Below are positions 8,748 to 17,336 of a DNA stretch of 64,000 nt, piece by piece. This DNA comes from Pseudomonas alcaliphila JAB1 (GTDB lineage Bacteria; Pseudomonadota; Gammaproteobacteria; Pseudomonadales; Pseudomonadaceae). The notes beneath the pieces were generated by a model. It was given only the letters and a program-made list of their open reading frames with translations. It ran no database searches and had not been told where the DNA came from. Made by a program: the position numbers and the translations under genes. How positions within the stretch are numbered: position 1 is the first letter of the stretch; every line of letters begins with the position of its first letter. The stretch lies in NCBI RefSeq assembly GCF_001941865.1, contig NZ_CP016162.1:4215501-4279500 (forward strand), given 5' to 3'.

Positions 8748-10295
8748 ATGTCCGCCCCACCCGCTTCCCCACGCCTGCAGCTGACCGCCATCAGCAAGCA
8801 ATACCCCGGCTGCCTGGCCAACGACCGTATCGACCTGGCCATCGCCCCCGGCGAGATCCGCGCCCTGCTAGGCGAGAACGGCGCCGGCAAGAGCACGCTG
8901 ATGAAGATAATCTACGGCGTTACTCAGCCCAGCAGCGGCGAGATTCGTTGGCAAGGCGAGCGGCTGGCGATGCGCGATCCGGCCATGGCGCGCGGCCTGG
9001 GCATCGGCATGGTGTTCCAGCATTTCTCCTTGTTCGAGACCCTGAGCGTAGCCGAGAACATCGCCCTGGCCATGGGCGCGGGCGCCGGTACGCCGAAGCA
9101 ACTGGAGCCGAAAATCCGCGAGGTGTCGCAGCGCTACGGCATGGCGCTGGAGCCGACGCGCCTGGTCCACAGCCTGTCCATCGGTGAGCGCCAGCGCGTG
9201 GAAATCGTCCGCTGCCTGATGCAGGACATCAAGCTGCTGATCCTCGACGAACCCACCTCGGTGCTCACGCCTCAGGAGGCCGACGAGCTGTTCGTCACCC
9301 TGCGCCGCCTGGCCGCCGAGGGCTGCAGCATCCTCTTTATCAGCCACAAGCTCGGTGAGGTGCGCGCGCTGTGCCACAGCGCCACGGTGCTGCGTGGCGG
9401 CCGCGTGTCCGGCCATTGCCTGCCGGCCGAGTGCTCGGATCTGCAGCTGGCGCGGCTGATGGTTGGCGATGCAGAGGGGCTGGAAAGCAGCTACCCGAAA
9501 GTCAGCGGCGGTCTGCCACGGCTGCGTGTCGATGACCTCAGTTGGCACAACCCCGATCCGTTCGGCTGCTCGCTCGAACGCCTTCGCCTGGAGGTGCGTA
9601 GCGGCGAGATCGTCGGCATCGCTGGCGTAGCCGGCAATGGCCAGGATGAGCTGCTCGCTCTGCTCAGCGGCGAAACCCGACTGCCACGCGGTGAGCGTGA
9701 GCGGGTCAGCATCGATGCCGCGCCAGTGGCCAATCTGCACCCGGATGCGCGGCGCCAGCTGGGCCTGGCCTTCGTGCCCGCCGAACGCCTCGGCCATGGC
9801 GCCGTGCCGGAGATGAGCCTGGTGGACAACGCCCTGCTCACTGCCTTCGGCCAGGGCCTGGTCAAGGGCGGCTTGGTACAGCGCGGCAAGGTACGCGCGC
9901 TGGCTGAGGAGATCATCCGCCGCTTCGCGGTGAAGACGCCGGATGCCGACACGGCGGCGCGCAGCCTGTCCGGCGGCAATCTGCAGAAGTTCATCCTCGG
10001 CCGCGAGATTCTGCAAAACCCGAAACTGCTGGTGGCCGCGCACCCGACCTGGGGCGTAGATGTCGGCGCCGCTGCGGCCATCCACCGCGCGCTGATCGCC
10101 CTGCGCGATGCCGGCGCGGCGATCCTGGTGATCTCCGAAGACCTCGACGAGCTGTTCCAGATCAGCGACCGCATCGGCGCGCTATGCAGCGGGCGCCTAT
10201 CGCCGCTGAGCGATACGGCGCAGGTCAGCACCGTGGAAGTCGGCCGCTGGATGGCCGGTGAATTCGATCAACCCGCCGCCGCTGCGGCCTGCTGA
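8748..10295 (+). CDS. Nucleoside/purine ABC transporter ATP-binding protein (tandem ATPase)
   Basis: A 515-residue sugar/nucleoside-type ATPase with two fused nucleotide-binding domains. The first has Walker A GENGAGKST (42-50), signature LSIGERQRVEIVR and Walker B LLILDEPTSVL. The second has a degenerate Walker A (GVAGNGQDE) but a clean signature LSGGNLQKFILGRE. In place of the canonical second Walker B it reads LLVAAHPTWGVDVG. This asymmetry is standard for the BMP/YufO/NupA and RbsA families, in which one site hydrolyses ATP. It energises the two permeases encoded directly downstream. The binding protein is probably the BMP lipoprotein-like product 5 kb away. Confidence 0.92.
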   Translation: MSAPPASPRLQLTAISKQYPGCLANDRIDLAIAPGEIRALLGENGAGKSTLMKIIYGVTQPSSGEIRWQGERLAMRDPAMARGLGIGMVFQHFSLFETLSVAENIALAMGAGAGTPKQLEPKIREVSQRYGMALEPTRLVHSLSIGERQRVEIVRCLMQDIKLLILDEPTSVLTPQEADELFVTLRRLAAEGCSILFISHKLGEVRALCHSATVLRGGRVSGHCLPAECSDLQLARLMVGDAEGLESSYPKVSGGLPRLRVDDLSWHNPDPFGCSLERLRLEVRSGEIVGIAGVAGNGQDELLALLSGETRLPRGERERVSIDAAPVANLHPDARRQLGLAFVPAERLGHGAVPEMSLVDNALLTAFGQGLVKGGLVQRGKVRALAEEIIRRFAVKTPDADTAARSLSGGNLQKFILGREILQNPKLLVAAHPTWGVDVGAAAAIHRALIALRDAGAAILVISEDLDELFQISDRIGALCSGRLSPLSDTAQVSTVEVGRWMAGEFDQPAAAAAC

Positions 10296-10306
10296 CGGAG
10301 CCCATC

Positions 10307-11410
10307 ATGCTGTTATCCCTGGAACCGCGCGGCCAGGAGTCGCGCCCCATGCTCTGGCTGTCACCGCTGCTGGCCGCCGTACTGACCCTGGTGAGCGGCA
10401 TGCTGCTGTTCACCCTGCTCGGTCATGACCCGCTGCAAACCCTGCACACCCTGCTGATCGCCCCGCTCAGCGACTGGTACAGCGTGTCCGAACTGCTGGT
10501 CAAGGCGCTGCCGATCCTGCTCTGCGCCCTGGGCCTGGCGGTGGCCTACCAGGCGCGCATCTGGAACATCGGCGCCGAAGGCCAACTGCTGATCGGCGCC
10601 CTGGCCGGCAGTGCCATGGCCCTGCAACTGGTCGACTGGGAAAGCCGCTGGGCGCTGGCCTGGGTAGTGCTGGCCGGCACCTGCGCAGGCGCGGCCTGGG
10701 CCGGGCTTACCGCCTGGCTGCGTACGCAGTTCAACGCCAACGAAATCCTCACCAGCATCATGCTCAACTACATCGCGCTGAACCTGCTGCTGTTCTTCGT
10801 GCATGGCCCACTGAAGGACCCGGCCGGTTTCAACTTCCCCGAGTCGGCGATGTTCGGCGACGCCAGCCGCCTGCCGCTGGTCAGCGAGGACGGGCGCCTG
10901 CACGGCGGTTTGTACCTGGCGCTGCTGGCCCTGGTGGCGGTGTGGGTTTTGCTGCACAAGAGCTTTCTCGGCTTCCAGATCAAGGTGCTGGGCCTCGACA
11001 GCCGCGCCGCCGGTTTCGTCGGCTTACGCGAGAAGCGCCTGGTGTGGTTCGCCCTGCTGGTCAGCGGCGCACTGGCCGGGATGGCGGGAGTGGGCGAAGT
11101 TGCCGGCCCCATCGGTCAACTGGTGCCGCAGGTCTCGCCCGGCTATGGCTATGCGGCTATCACCGTGGCCTTTCTCGGCCGTCTCAACCCGCTCGGCATT
11201 CTGTTCGCCAGCCTGCTGATGGCGCTGCTCTATCTGGGCGGCGAGAACGCGCAGATGAACCTCAATCTGCCGCAGGCGATCACCCAGCTGTTCCAGGGAA
11301 TGATGCTGTTCTACCTGCTGGCCTGCGACGTGCTGATCCTCTACCGGCCACGGCTGAAGTGGAAATGGGCGAAGCGCAACGCCAAAAACAACACCGAGGC
11401 CATGGCCTGA
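10307..11410 (+). CDS. ABC transporter permease (purine/nucleoside, first subunit)
   Basis: A 367-residue inner-membrane permease of the BPD_transp_2 family (YufP/NupP-like), with about ten hydrophobic helices. The typical segments LGLAVAYQARIWNIGAEGQ and LTSIMLNYIALNLL are present. ACGGAG lies six bases before the ATG, only 11 bp after the ATPase stop, so the genes are co-transcribed. It pairs with the second permease at 11519 to form the heterodimeric channel. The C-terminus is unusually rich in Lys and Asn (KWKWAKRNAKNNTEAMA). Confidence 0.9.
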   Translation: MLLSLEPRGQESRPMLWLSPLLAAVLTLVSGMLLFTLLGHDPLQTLHTLLIAPLSDWYSVSELLVKALPILLCALGLAVAYQARIWNIGAEGQLLIGALAGSAMALQLVDWESRWALAWVVLAGTCAGAAWAGLTAWLRTQFNANEILTSIMLNYIALNLLLFFVHGPLKDPAGFNFPESAMFGDASRLPLVSEDGRLHGGLYLALLALVAVWVLLHKSFLGFQIKVLGLDSRAAGFVGLREKRLVWFALLVSGALAGMAGVGEVAGPIGQLVPQVSPGYGYAAITVAFLGRLNPLGILFASLLMALLYLGGENAQMNLNLPQAITQLFQGMMLFYLLACDVLILYRPRLKWKWAKRNAKNNTEAMA

Positions 11411-11420
11411 CAAAGAACCT

Positions 11421-11495
11421 GTAGGAGCGAGCTTGCTCGCGATCCTTGACGACACTGATCGCGAGCAAGAACTGGGCGTCCCCCTCGCTCCTACA
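11421..11495. repeat. REP inverted pair inside the transporter operon
   Basis: GTAGGAGCGAGCTTGCTCGC and an inverse copy ending in CGCTCCTACA, between the two permease genes. Hairpins of this sort within an operon can stabilise upstream mRNA or attenuate downstream expression. It accounts for most of the 108-bp gap between genes that are usually adjacent. Confidence 0.82.
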
Positions 11496-11518
11496 AAGCT
11501 ATACGCAAAGGAATCCCC

Positions 11519-12445
11519 ATGGATCTCGATCTGTTGACCAATATTTTCTACGCCATGGTGCGCACCGGTACGCCGCTGCTGCTGGTGGCCCTGGGCGAGC
11601 TGGTGTGCGAGAAGAGCGGCGTGCTCAACCTCGGCCAGGAGGGCATGATGCTGTTCGGCGCGGTAATCGGTTTCATCGCCGCCTTCAGCACCGGCAGCCT
11701 GTGGCTCGGCGTGCTGCTGGCCATCGCCGCCGGCATGCTGCTGTCGCTGCTGTTCGCCGCCGTGGCACTGGGCTTCAACGCCAACCAGGTGGCCACCGGC
11801 CTGGCCCTGACCATCTTCGGCGTCGGCCTGTCCACCTTCGTCGGCGCTGCCTGGGTCGGCAAGCCGCTGTCCGGCTTCGAGCCCATCGTCATTCCGCTGC
11901 TGTCCGATATCCCGCTGATCGGACGCATGCTGTTCGCCCAGGACGTGCTGATCTACCTGTCCTTCGCCCTCTTCGCGCTGGTGGCCTGGGTGCTGCTGAA
12001 AAGCCGCATCGGCCTGATCATCCAGGCCGTCGGCGAGAACCCGGATGCCGCCAGCGCCATGGGCCTGCCGGTGCTGCGCGTACGCACCCTGGCGGTGCTG
12101 TTCGGCGGCGCCATGGCTGGTCTGGCGGGCGGTTATCTGTCGCTGGCCTACACGCCGATGTGGGCGGAGAACATGACCGCCGGGCGCGGCTGGATCGCCC
12201 TGGCGCTGGTGGTGTTCGCCAGTTGGCGCGTCTTGCGTGTGCTGCTCGGCGCCTACCTGTTCGGCCTGGCCAGCATCCTCCATCTGGTGGCGCAGGGCAT
12301 TGGCCTGTCGATCCCGTCGAACCTGCTGGCCATGCTGCCTTATGTGGCCACCATCGTGGTGCTGGTGCTGCTCTCGCGCGATGCGATCAAGACCCGGCTG
12401 TATGCGCCGGTATCGCTGGGCCAGCCTTGGCAGCCGGGGCATTGA
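11519..12445 (+). CDS. ABC transporter permease (purine/nucleoside, second subunit)
   Basis: A 308-residue permease of the YufQ/NupQ type with about eight to ten hydrophobic helices. The family segment LGELVCEKSGVLNLGQEG near residues 26-43 and GENPDAASAMGLPV near residue 176 are visible. AAAGGA lies six bases before the ATG. With the upstream permease and tandem ATPase it completes a BMP-type importer. Its stop is followed by a REP doublet and the RAYT gene on the opposite strand, so the operon ends here. Confidence 0.9.
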   Translation: MDLDLLTNIFYAMVRTGTPLLLVALGELVCEKSGVLNLGQEGMMLFGAVIGFIAAFSTGSLWLGVLLAIAAGMLLSLLFAAVALGFNANQVATGLALTIFGVGLSTFVGAAWVGKPLSGFEPIVIPLLSDIPLIGRMLFAQDVLIYLSFALFALVAWVLLKSRIGLIIQAVGENPDAASAMGLPVLRVRTLAVLFGGAMAGLAGGYLSLAYTPMWAENMTAGRGWIALALVVFASWRVLRVLLGAYLFGLASILHLVAQGIGLSIPSNLLAMLPYVATIVVLVLLSRDAIKTRLYAPVSLGQPWQPGH

Positions 12446-12454
12446 AACCAATGA

Positions 12455-12518
12455 ATCGCGGCTGAAGCCGCTCCTACACAATCACCGCGTTTCCCGTAGG
12501 AGCGGCTTCAGCCGCGAT
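12455..12518. repeat. REP inverted pair flanking the RAYT gene (left)
   Basis: ATCGCGGCTGAAGCCGCTCC faces GGAGCGGCTTCAGCCGCGAT across about 20 bp. The two arms are perfect inverses. The pair ends six bases beyond the transposase stop codon, matching the known association of RAYT genes with the REP family they mobilise. Confidence 0.92.
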
Positions 12519-12523
12519 CCGCT

Positions 12524-12988
12524 CTAGAGCCAGACTGCATCCCACAACGGGTAATCCGCCACCCGCTTCACCAGGCCTGCCCGTACAGGATTGGCAATCA
12601 CGTAACGTGCGACAGCTCGTAAATCCTCTTCCTGGCGCAAAGCCCGATCATGGAAGCCGTGCTGCCATAACGGGCCTGCTCGCGACAAACGCTGGTTGAT
12701 CCGCCGCGCGCTACGGCCTTTTACCCGGCGCATCAGTTCATCTAGGGTCGTACTCTCCAACTGCACCAGCCAATGCAGATGATCAGGCATCACCACCCAT
12801 GCCAGTGAATGCACCAAGCCATTCTCATGAGCATCGCGCAGCTCGGCGACCAACAACCGACCAAGCGTGAAATCCTTGAGAAGGGCTTCGCGGCCATGCA
12901 GTACGGCTGTTAGCAGGTATACGCGACCAGTTTCGGAATAACGTCCTCGGCGTAGTGCTCCTGCATGCGGTTTGTCTGAACGAAGCAT
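12524..12988 (-). CDS. REP-associated tyrosine transposase (RAYT)
   Basis: A 154-residue single-domain Y1 transposase of the IS200/IS605-related RAYT group. The HUH metal-binding motif is H70-L-H72 in MPDHLHWLV. The probable catalytic tyrosine is Y129 in VARYVIANPVRAGLV. The conserved W108-Q-H-G-F-H113 block precedes it. The ATG has an excellent AGGAGG seven bases upstream. REP doublets flank the gene on both sides (12455-12518 and 13036-13115). RAYTs cut single-stranded REP DNA and are held responsible for spreading REP sequences. No frameshift or stop is seen, so it may be active. Confidence 0.93.
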   Translation of the reverse strand: MLRSDKPHAGALRRGRYSETGRVYLLTAVLHGREALLKDFTLGRLLVAELRDAHENGLVHSLAWVVMPDHLHWLVQLESTTLDELMRRVKGRSARRINQRLSRAGPLWQHGFHDRALRQEEDLRAVARYVIANPVRAGLVKRVADYPLWDAVWL

Positions 12989-13035
12989 TCCTTGGCCTCC
13001 TGATCGTGATCGGTTCTGTATAGCAGTAACCGTTT

Positions 13036-13115
13036 ATCGCGGCTAAAGCGGAATGCCGCCCAACCGCTCCTACAATAGGCGACGCACATCCTGTAGGAGG
13101 GGCTTTAGCCGCGAC
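13036..13115. repeat. REP inverted pair flanking the RAYT gene (right)
   Basis: ATCGCGGCTAAAGCGGAATG...CCGCTCCTACA on the left, and GTAGGAGGGGCTTTAGCCGC on the right. Compared with the left doublet, one unit carries an insertion in its stem (GCGGAATGCCGCCCAACCGC) and the other has GGAGGGGCTTTAG. It is therefore a diverged partner. It lies about 50 bp upstream of the RAYT start. Confidence 0.85.
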
Positions 13116-13242
13116 AGGCTTGTTGCCCCTGACCCCAGAGTCAGCTATCGTGCGTCGCACGTCGATTCCGACGCACCTGGATCAGCAGACAGGGTCAACA
13201 CTGAGCTGGCTTACCTGACATCAACCTCAGAGGAGCCTGCTC

Positions 13243-14598
13243 ATGGCAGCTACCCGTATCTGGATCAAGAACCCTCTCGCCATCTTCACCGCCAACGACC
13301 TGGACGCTTCCGGCGGCCTGGTGATCGAGGATGGCCGCATCGCCGAAGTGCTCGGTGCCGGCCAGCAGCCGTCAACACCCTGCGAGCAAACCTTCGATGC
13401 CCGCGAGCACGTGGTGCTGCCGGGCCTGATCAATACCCACCATCACTTCTACCAGACCCTCACCCGCGCCTGGGCGCCGGTGGTCAACCAGCCGCTGTTC
13501 CCCTGGCTGAAGACGCTCTATCCGGTCTGGGCACGCCTCACTCCCGAGAAGCTCGCCCTGGCCAGCAAGGTGGCGCTGGCCGAACTACTGCTGTCCGGCT
13601 GCAGCACCGCGGCCGATCACCATTACCTGTTCCCCGGCGGCCTGGAGAACGCCATCGACGTGCAGGTCGAGGCAGTACGCGAACTGGGTATGCGCGCCAT
13701 GCTCACCCGCGGTTCGATGAGCCTGGGCGAAGCTGACGGTGGCCTGCCGCCGCAGCAAACGGTGCAGCAGGGTGAGGTGATCCTGGCGGACAGCCAGCGC
13801 CTGATCGGCCAGTACCACCAACGCGGCGAAGGCGCGCAGATCCAGATCGCCCTGGCGCCCTGCTCGCCCTTCTCGGTGACTCAGGAAATCATGCGCCAGA
13901 GCGCCGAACTGGCCGAGGAGCTGGACGTGCGCCTGCATACCCACCTGGCCGAAACCCTCGACGAGGAAGACTTCTGCCTGCAGCGCTTTGGCCTGCGCAC
14001 CGTGGATTACCTGGACAGCGTCGGCTGGCTCGGCCCACGCACCTGGCTGGCCCATGGCATCCATTTCAACCCTGACGAGATCGCCCGCCTGGGCGCAGCC
14101 GGCACCGGCATCTGCCATTGCCCCAGCTCCAACATGCGCCTGGCTTCGGGCATCTGCCCCAGTGTCGAGCTGGAAGCCGCCGGTGCTCCGCTGGGCCTGG
14201 GCGTCGACGGCTCGGCCTCCAACGATGCCTCGAACATGATCCTCGAAGCGCGCCAAGCGCTGTACATCCAGCGCCTGCGCTACGGCGCCGAGCAGATCAC
14301 CCCGCAGCGCGTGCTTGGCTGGGCTAGCAAGGGCTCGGCGAAACTGCTGGGGCGCAGCGACATCGGTGAGCTGGCGGTGGGCAAGCAGGCTGACCTGGCG
14401 CTGTTCAAGCTCGATGAGCTGCGCTTCTCCGGCAGTCACGATCCGCTGTCCGCACTGCTGCTGTGCGGCGCCGACCGCGCCGACCGGATGATGATCGGCG
14501 GCACCTGGCGCGTTATCGATGGGCAGATCGAAGGGCTCGATGTGGCGCAGCTGATCGCCGATCACCGCCAGGCGGCGCGTGAGCTGATCAACGGCTGA
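13243..14598 (+). CDS. 8-oxoguanine deaminase (amidohydrolase superfamily)
   Basis: A 451-residue TrzN/AtzB-like amidohydrolase. Its similarity and neighbourhood match P. aeruginosa PA0142, characterised as 8-oxoguanine deaminase (8-oxoguanine to urate plus ammonia; also acts on isocytosine). The metal ligands are evident: the HHH cluster at 66-68 in NTHHHFYQ, HTHLAETLDEE, LAHGIHF, and Asp in GVDGSASND. The ATG has AGGAG about six bases upstream. Its product urate, or the ammonia released, fits the purine transporter upstream and adenine deaminase downstream. It is separated from the transporter only by the RAYT/REP insertion. Confidence 0.88.
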   Translation: MAATRIWIKNPLAIFTANDLDASGGLVIEDGRIAEVLGAGQQPSTPCEQTFDAREHVVLPGLINTHHHFYQTLTRAWAPVVNQPLFPWLKTLYPVWARLTPEKLALASKVALAELLLSGCSTAADHHYLFPGGLENAIDVQVEAVRELGMRAMLTRGSMSLGEADGGLPPQQTVQQGEVILADSQRLIGQYHQRGEGAQIQIALAPCSPFSVTQEIMRQSAELAEELDVRLHTHLAETLDEEDFCLQRFGLRTVDYLDSVGWLGPRTWLAHGIHFNPDEIARLGAAGTGICHCPSSNMRLASGICPSVELEAAGAPLGLGVDGSASNDASNMILEARQALYIQRLRYGAEQITPQRVLGWASKGSAKLLGRSDIGELAVGKQADLALFKLDELRFSGSHDPLSALLLCGADRADRMMIGGTWRVIDGQIEGLDVAQLIADHRQAARELING

Positions 14599-14682
14599 GG
14601 ACGATCCGCAGGGTGAGCCGTGCGCACTGGCGAGCCAAGGTGCGCACGGCGCACCCTACGAGCGGTCAGCGATTAATCGGCT

Positions 14683-14749
14683 GTAGGAGCGAGCTCTGCT
14701 CGCGAAGGCCTATACACCGAACGCTTCGCGAGCAAAGCTCGCTCCTACA
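14683..14749. repeat. REP inverted pair
   Basis: GTAGGAGCGAGCTCTGCTCG and the inverse GAGCAAAGCTCGCTCCTACA. Immediately upstream (about 14612-14660) is another small dyad, GTGCGCA...TGCGCAC. Both lie in the 476-bp gap after the 8-oxoguanine deaminase gene. Confidence 0.82.
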
Positions 14750-14806
14750 TGGTGGCTCGCAAGACCAGTCATTCTCTGCGCACCACAAGGCAGCTGCACA
14801 GGCTAG

Positions 14807-14869
14807 GTCGCGGCTAAAGCCCCTCCCACAAGAACAGCACCAACCTGTGGGAGAGGCTTCAGCCGCGAC
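14807..14869. repeat. REP doublet, 'GCGGCTAAAGCCCCTCCCAC' family
   Basis: GTCGCGGCTAAAGCCCCTCC faces GGGAGAGGCTTCAGCCGCGAC. This is the second doublet in the same gap and belongs to a different sequence family from the one at 14683. From about 14870 to 15000 I see no gene or repeat. Confidence 0.8.
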
Positions 14870-15000
14870 CGTCGTTTCATCAGTGCGAGCCCAGGAGCGA
14901 CGCACCACAACACGCCATACAAGTCTATCGCGCACCAATACCGTCCCACTTCTGAGCAGGCGCACTGGCAGAACGCCGTCGCCACGGCTATCTGTCTTGT

Positions 15001-15016
15001 TGGTCAGCTTTTTGCA
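15001..15016 (+). promoter_or_regulatory. Sigma-54 (-24/-12) promoter for the BMP-family binding protein
   Basis: TGGTCAGCTTTTTGCA has GG-N10-GC spacing and the TTGCA -12 element. It is strikingly like the element at 8697 (TGGYCA, a T-run, then TTGC). The start codon lies 59 bp downstream. This links the separately encoded binding protein with the ATPase-permease operon in one regulon. Confidence 0.65.
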
Positions 15017-15074
15017 GTCATGGGATCAGCCAACCAACGGCCATCCCAATACCAAGACTGGAGCTGCACCCACC

Positions 15075-16157
15075 ATGTTCGAGAAGAGCAAAAAACCGCT
15101 GCTGCGCACCCTCGTCGCCGCCCTGGGCTTTGGCGCCATGCTCAGCGCCTCCGCCGCCGATCCCTTGAAAGTCGGCTTCGTCTACATCGGCCCTATCGGC
15201 GACCACGGCTGGACTTACCAGCACGAACAAGGCCGGCAGATGCTGATCAAGGAAATGGGCGACAAGGTCACTACCAGCTTCGTCGAGAACGTGCCGGAAG
15301 GTGCCGACGCCGAGCGGGTGATCCGCAACATGGCCAAGGGCGGTTTCGACCTGATCTTCACCACCTCCTTCGGCTACATGAACCCGACCATCAAGGTGGC
15401 CAAGCAATTCCCCAAGGTGACCTTCGAACACGCCACCGGCTACAAGCAGGACAAGAACGTCGGCACCTACCTGTCGCGCTCCTATGAGGGTCGCTACGTT
15501 GGCGGCTTCCTCGCGGCGAAGATGACCAAGACCAAGAAGGTCGGCTACATCGCCTCCTTCCCGATCCCCGAGGTGATCCGCGACATCAACGCCATCCAGC
15601 TGGCGCTGGACAAGTACAACCCCGGCACCGAGATCAAGGTGGTGTGGGTCAACACCTGGTTCGATCCGGGCAAGGAATCCGACGCTGCCAACGCGCTGAT
15701 CGACCAAGGCGTGGACGTGATGTTCCAGCACACCGACAGCCCGGCACCGATCCAGACCGCCGAGCGCCGTGGCATCTACTCCGTTGGCTACGCCTCGGAC
15801 ATGGCTCACTTCGGACCCAAGGCCGTGCTCACCTCCATCGTCAACGACTGGGGCCCGCATTACGTCAAATCCACCCAGGCGGTGATCGACGGCACCTGGC
15901 AGCCGCAGGACTTCTGGGGTGGCCTGGCCGAGGACACCATCGAACTGCCGATCAGCGATCTGGTGCCGGCTGACGTGAAGAGCGAGGCCGAGCAGATCAT
16001 CGCCGACATTCGCAGCGGCGCGTTCCACCCCTTCACCGGCCCGATCAAGGACCAAAGTGGCGCGGTACGCATCGCCGAGGGCGTGAGCGCGACCAACGCC
16101 GAGCTGGCCTCGATGAACTACTACGTGGAAAACGTGAAGGCCGAAATGCCGAAGTAA
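15075..16157 (+). CDS. BMP-family (PnrA-like) purine nucleoside ABC transporter substrate-binding protein
   Basis: A 360-residue periplasmic protein with a signal peptide (KSKKPLLRTLVAALGFGAML..., cleavage after SASA near residue 27). The BMP domain is recognisable from DPLKVGFVYIGPIGDHGWTY at its start and GGFDLIFTTSFGYM. In PnrA-like proteins an Asp and aromatic residues cradle the nucleoside; here GDHGWTYQH and DSPAPIQTAER are the equivalent regions. It is not a lipoprotein: there is no lipobox cysteine. The start at 15075 follows from the signal peptide, although the frame stays open for about 460 bp upstream through REP DNA. It is the likely partner of the transporter encoded at 8748-12445. 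Confidence 0.9.
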   Translation: MFEKSKKPLLRTLVAALGFGAMLSASAADPLKVGFVYIGPIGDHGWTYQHEQGRQMLIKEMGDKVTTSFVENVPEGADAERVIRNMAKGGFDLIFTTSFGYMNPTIKVAKQFPKVTFEHATGYKQDKNVGTYLSRSYEGRYVGGFLAAKMTKTKKVGYIASFPIPEVIRDINAIQLALDKYNPGTEIKVVWVNTWFDPGKESDAANALIDQGVDVMFQHTDSPAPIQTAERRGIYSVGYASDMAHFGPKAVLTSIVNDWGPHYVKSTQAVIDGTWQPQDFWGGLAEDTIELPISDLVPADVKSEAEQIIADIRSGAFHPFTGPIKDQSGAVRIAEGVSATNAELASMNYYVENVKAEMPK

Positions 16158-16168
16158 ACACGCAAAGC

Positions 16169-16233
16169 ATCGCGACTGAAGCGCAATGCCGCCCAGCCGC
16201 TCCTGCGTCCGTAGGAGCGGCTTCAGCCGCGAT
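16169..16233. repeat. REP inverted pair
   Basis: ATCGCGACTGAAGCGCAATG...CCGCTCCTGC facing GTAGGAGCGGCTTCAGCCGC. The left unit carries the same kind of stem insertion (GCGCAATGCCGCCCAGCCGC) as the unit right of the RAYT gene, suggesting both derive from one variant. Confidence 0.8.
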
Positions 16234-16364
16234 AATTTGGAAATCACCGATGCCGTCCCTGCTTATCTCAGCAGAACCGCATCACCGTGGCGCCGGCCTT
16301 TGGTGCCACGCATCGCTGCCCTGGGTACGAGAAGACTCGCAGCAACGCCCACCCGAGGCTCAAA

Positions 16365-17324
16365 ATGAACGCATTACCCATCATCGACATCGCCCCGCTC
16401 TACGCCGACGACGCTTCGGCCTGGCCTGCCGTCGCCGAGCAGATCGACCGCGCCTGCCGCGACTGGGGCTTCTTCTACATCGTCGGTCACCCTATCGGCG
16501 CCGAGCGCATCGACGCCCTGCTCAGTGCGGCAAAGACCTTCTTCGCCCTGCCCGCCGACGAGAAACTCAGAATCGATATCACCCAGACCGCCCACCATCG
16601 TGGCTACGGCGCCATCGCCACCGAGCAGCTCGACCCGAGCAAGCCGAGCGACCTCAAGGAAACCTTCGACATGGGTTTCCACATGCCCGCCGATCACCCC
16701 GAGGTGCTGGCCGGCAAACCCTTGCGCGGGCCGAACCGTCACCCGGAGATGCCAGGCTGGCCTGTGCTGATGGAACAGCATTACGCCGACATGCAGGACC
16801 TGGCCAAGACCCTGCTGCGCGCCATGGCCATGGCCCTGGAGATCGAGCACGACTTCTTCGACGCGCGCTTCCATGAGCCGATCAGCGTGCTGCGCATGAT
16901 CCATTACCCACCGCGCCACACCGCCACCAGCAGTGATCAGCAAGGCGCTGGCGCGCACACCGATTACGGCTGCATCACCCTGCTCTACCAGGACGATGCC
17001 GGCGGCCTGCAGGTGCGTGCACGCGATGGCGAGTGGATCGACGCGCCGCCGATTGCCGGCAGCTTCGTGGTCAACATCGGCGACATGATGGCGCGCTGGA
17101 GCAACGACCGTTACACCTCGACGCCACATCGCGTGATCAGTCCGCTCGGCGTGGATCGCTACTCCATGCCGTTCTTCGCCGAACCGCATCCCGACACGCT
17201 GATCGATTGCCTGCCGAACTGCTCCAGCGCGGATGACCCGGCCAAGTACACACCGGTGACCAGCGCCGAGTACCTGCTGTCGCGCTTCGCCGACACCTAT
17301 GCCTATCGGCGTGAGGAAGCGTAG
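16365..17324 (+). CDS. 2-oxoglutarate/Fe(II)-dependent oxygenase, isopenicillin N synthase-like
   Basis: A 319-residue double-stranded beta-helix dioxygenase. It has the N-terminal DIOX_N domain (LPIIDIAPL..., RDWGFFYIVGH). The iron triad is H198 and D200 in AHTDYGCIT, and H255 in TPHRVISP. R265-x-S267 binds 2-oxoglutarate. The fold resembles plant GA/ACC oxidases and bacterial enzymes near PA0147. It is encoded between the purine binding protein and adenine deaminase, so hydroxylation of a purine such as xanthine is an attractive idea, but no experimental function is known to me. The start at 16365 is set by GAGG and by the onset of DIOX_N similarity. Confidence 0.85.
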   Translation: MNALPIIDIAPLYADDASAWPAVAEQIDRACRDWGFFYIVGHPIGAERIDALLSAAKTFFALPADEKLRIDITQTAHHRGYGAIATEQLDPSKPSDLKETFDMGFHMPADHPEVLAGKPLRGPNRHPEMPGWPVLMEQHYADMQDLAKTLLRAMAMALEIEHDFFDARFHEPISVLRMIHYPPRHTATSSDQQGAGAHTDYGCITLLYQDDAGGLQVRARDGEWIDAPPIAGSFVVNIGDMMARWSNDRYTSTPHRVISPLGVDRYSMPFFAEPHPDTLIDCLPNCSSADDPAKYTPVTSAEYLLSRFADTYAYRREEA

Positions 17325-17336
17325 GGCTGATGATGG

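Noticed and set aside
14613..15074. Upstream extension of the BMP-family binding protein
   Set aside because: It runs through REP DNA and the sigma-54 promoter; the signal peptide starts at 15075.
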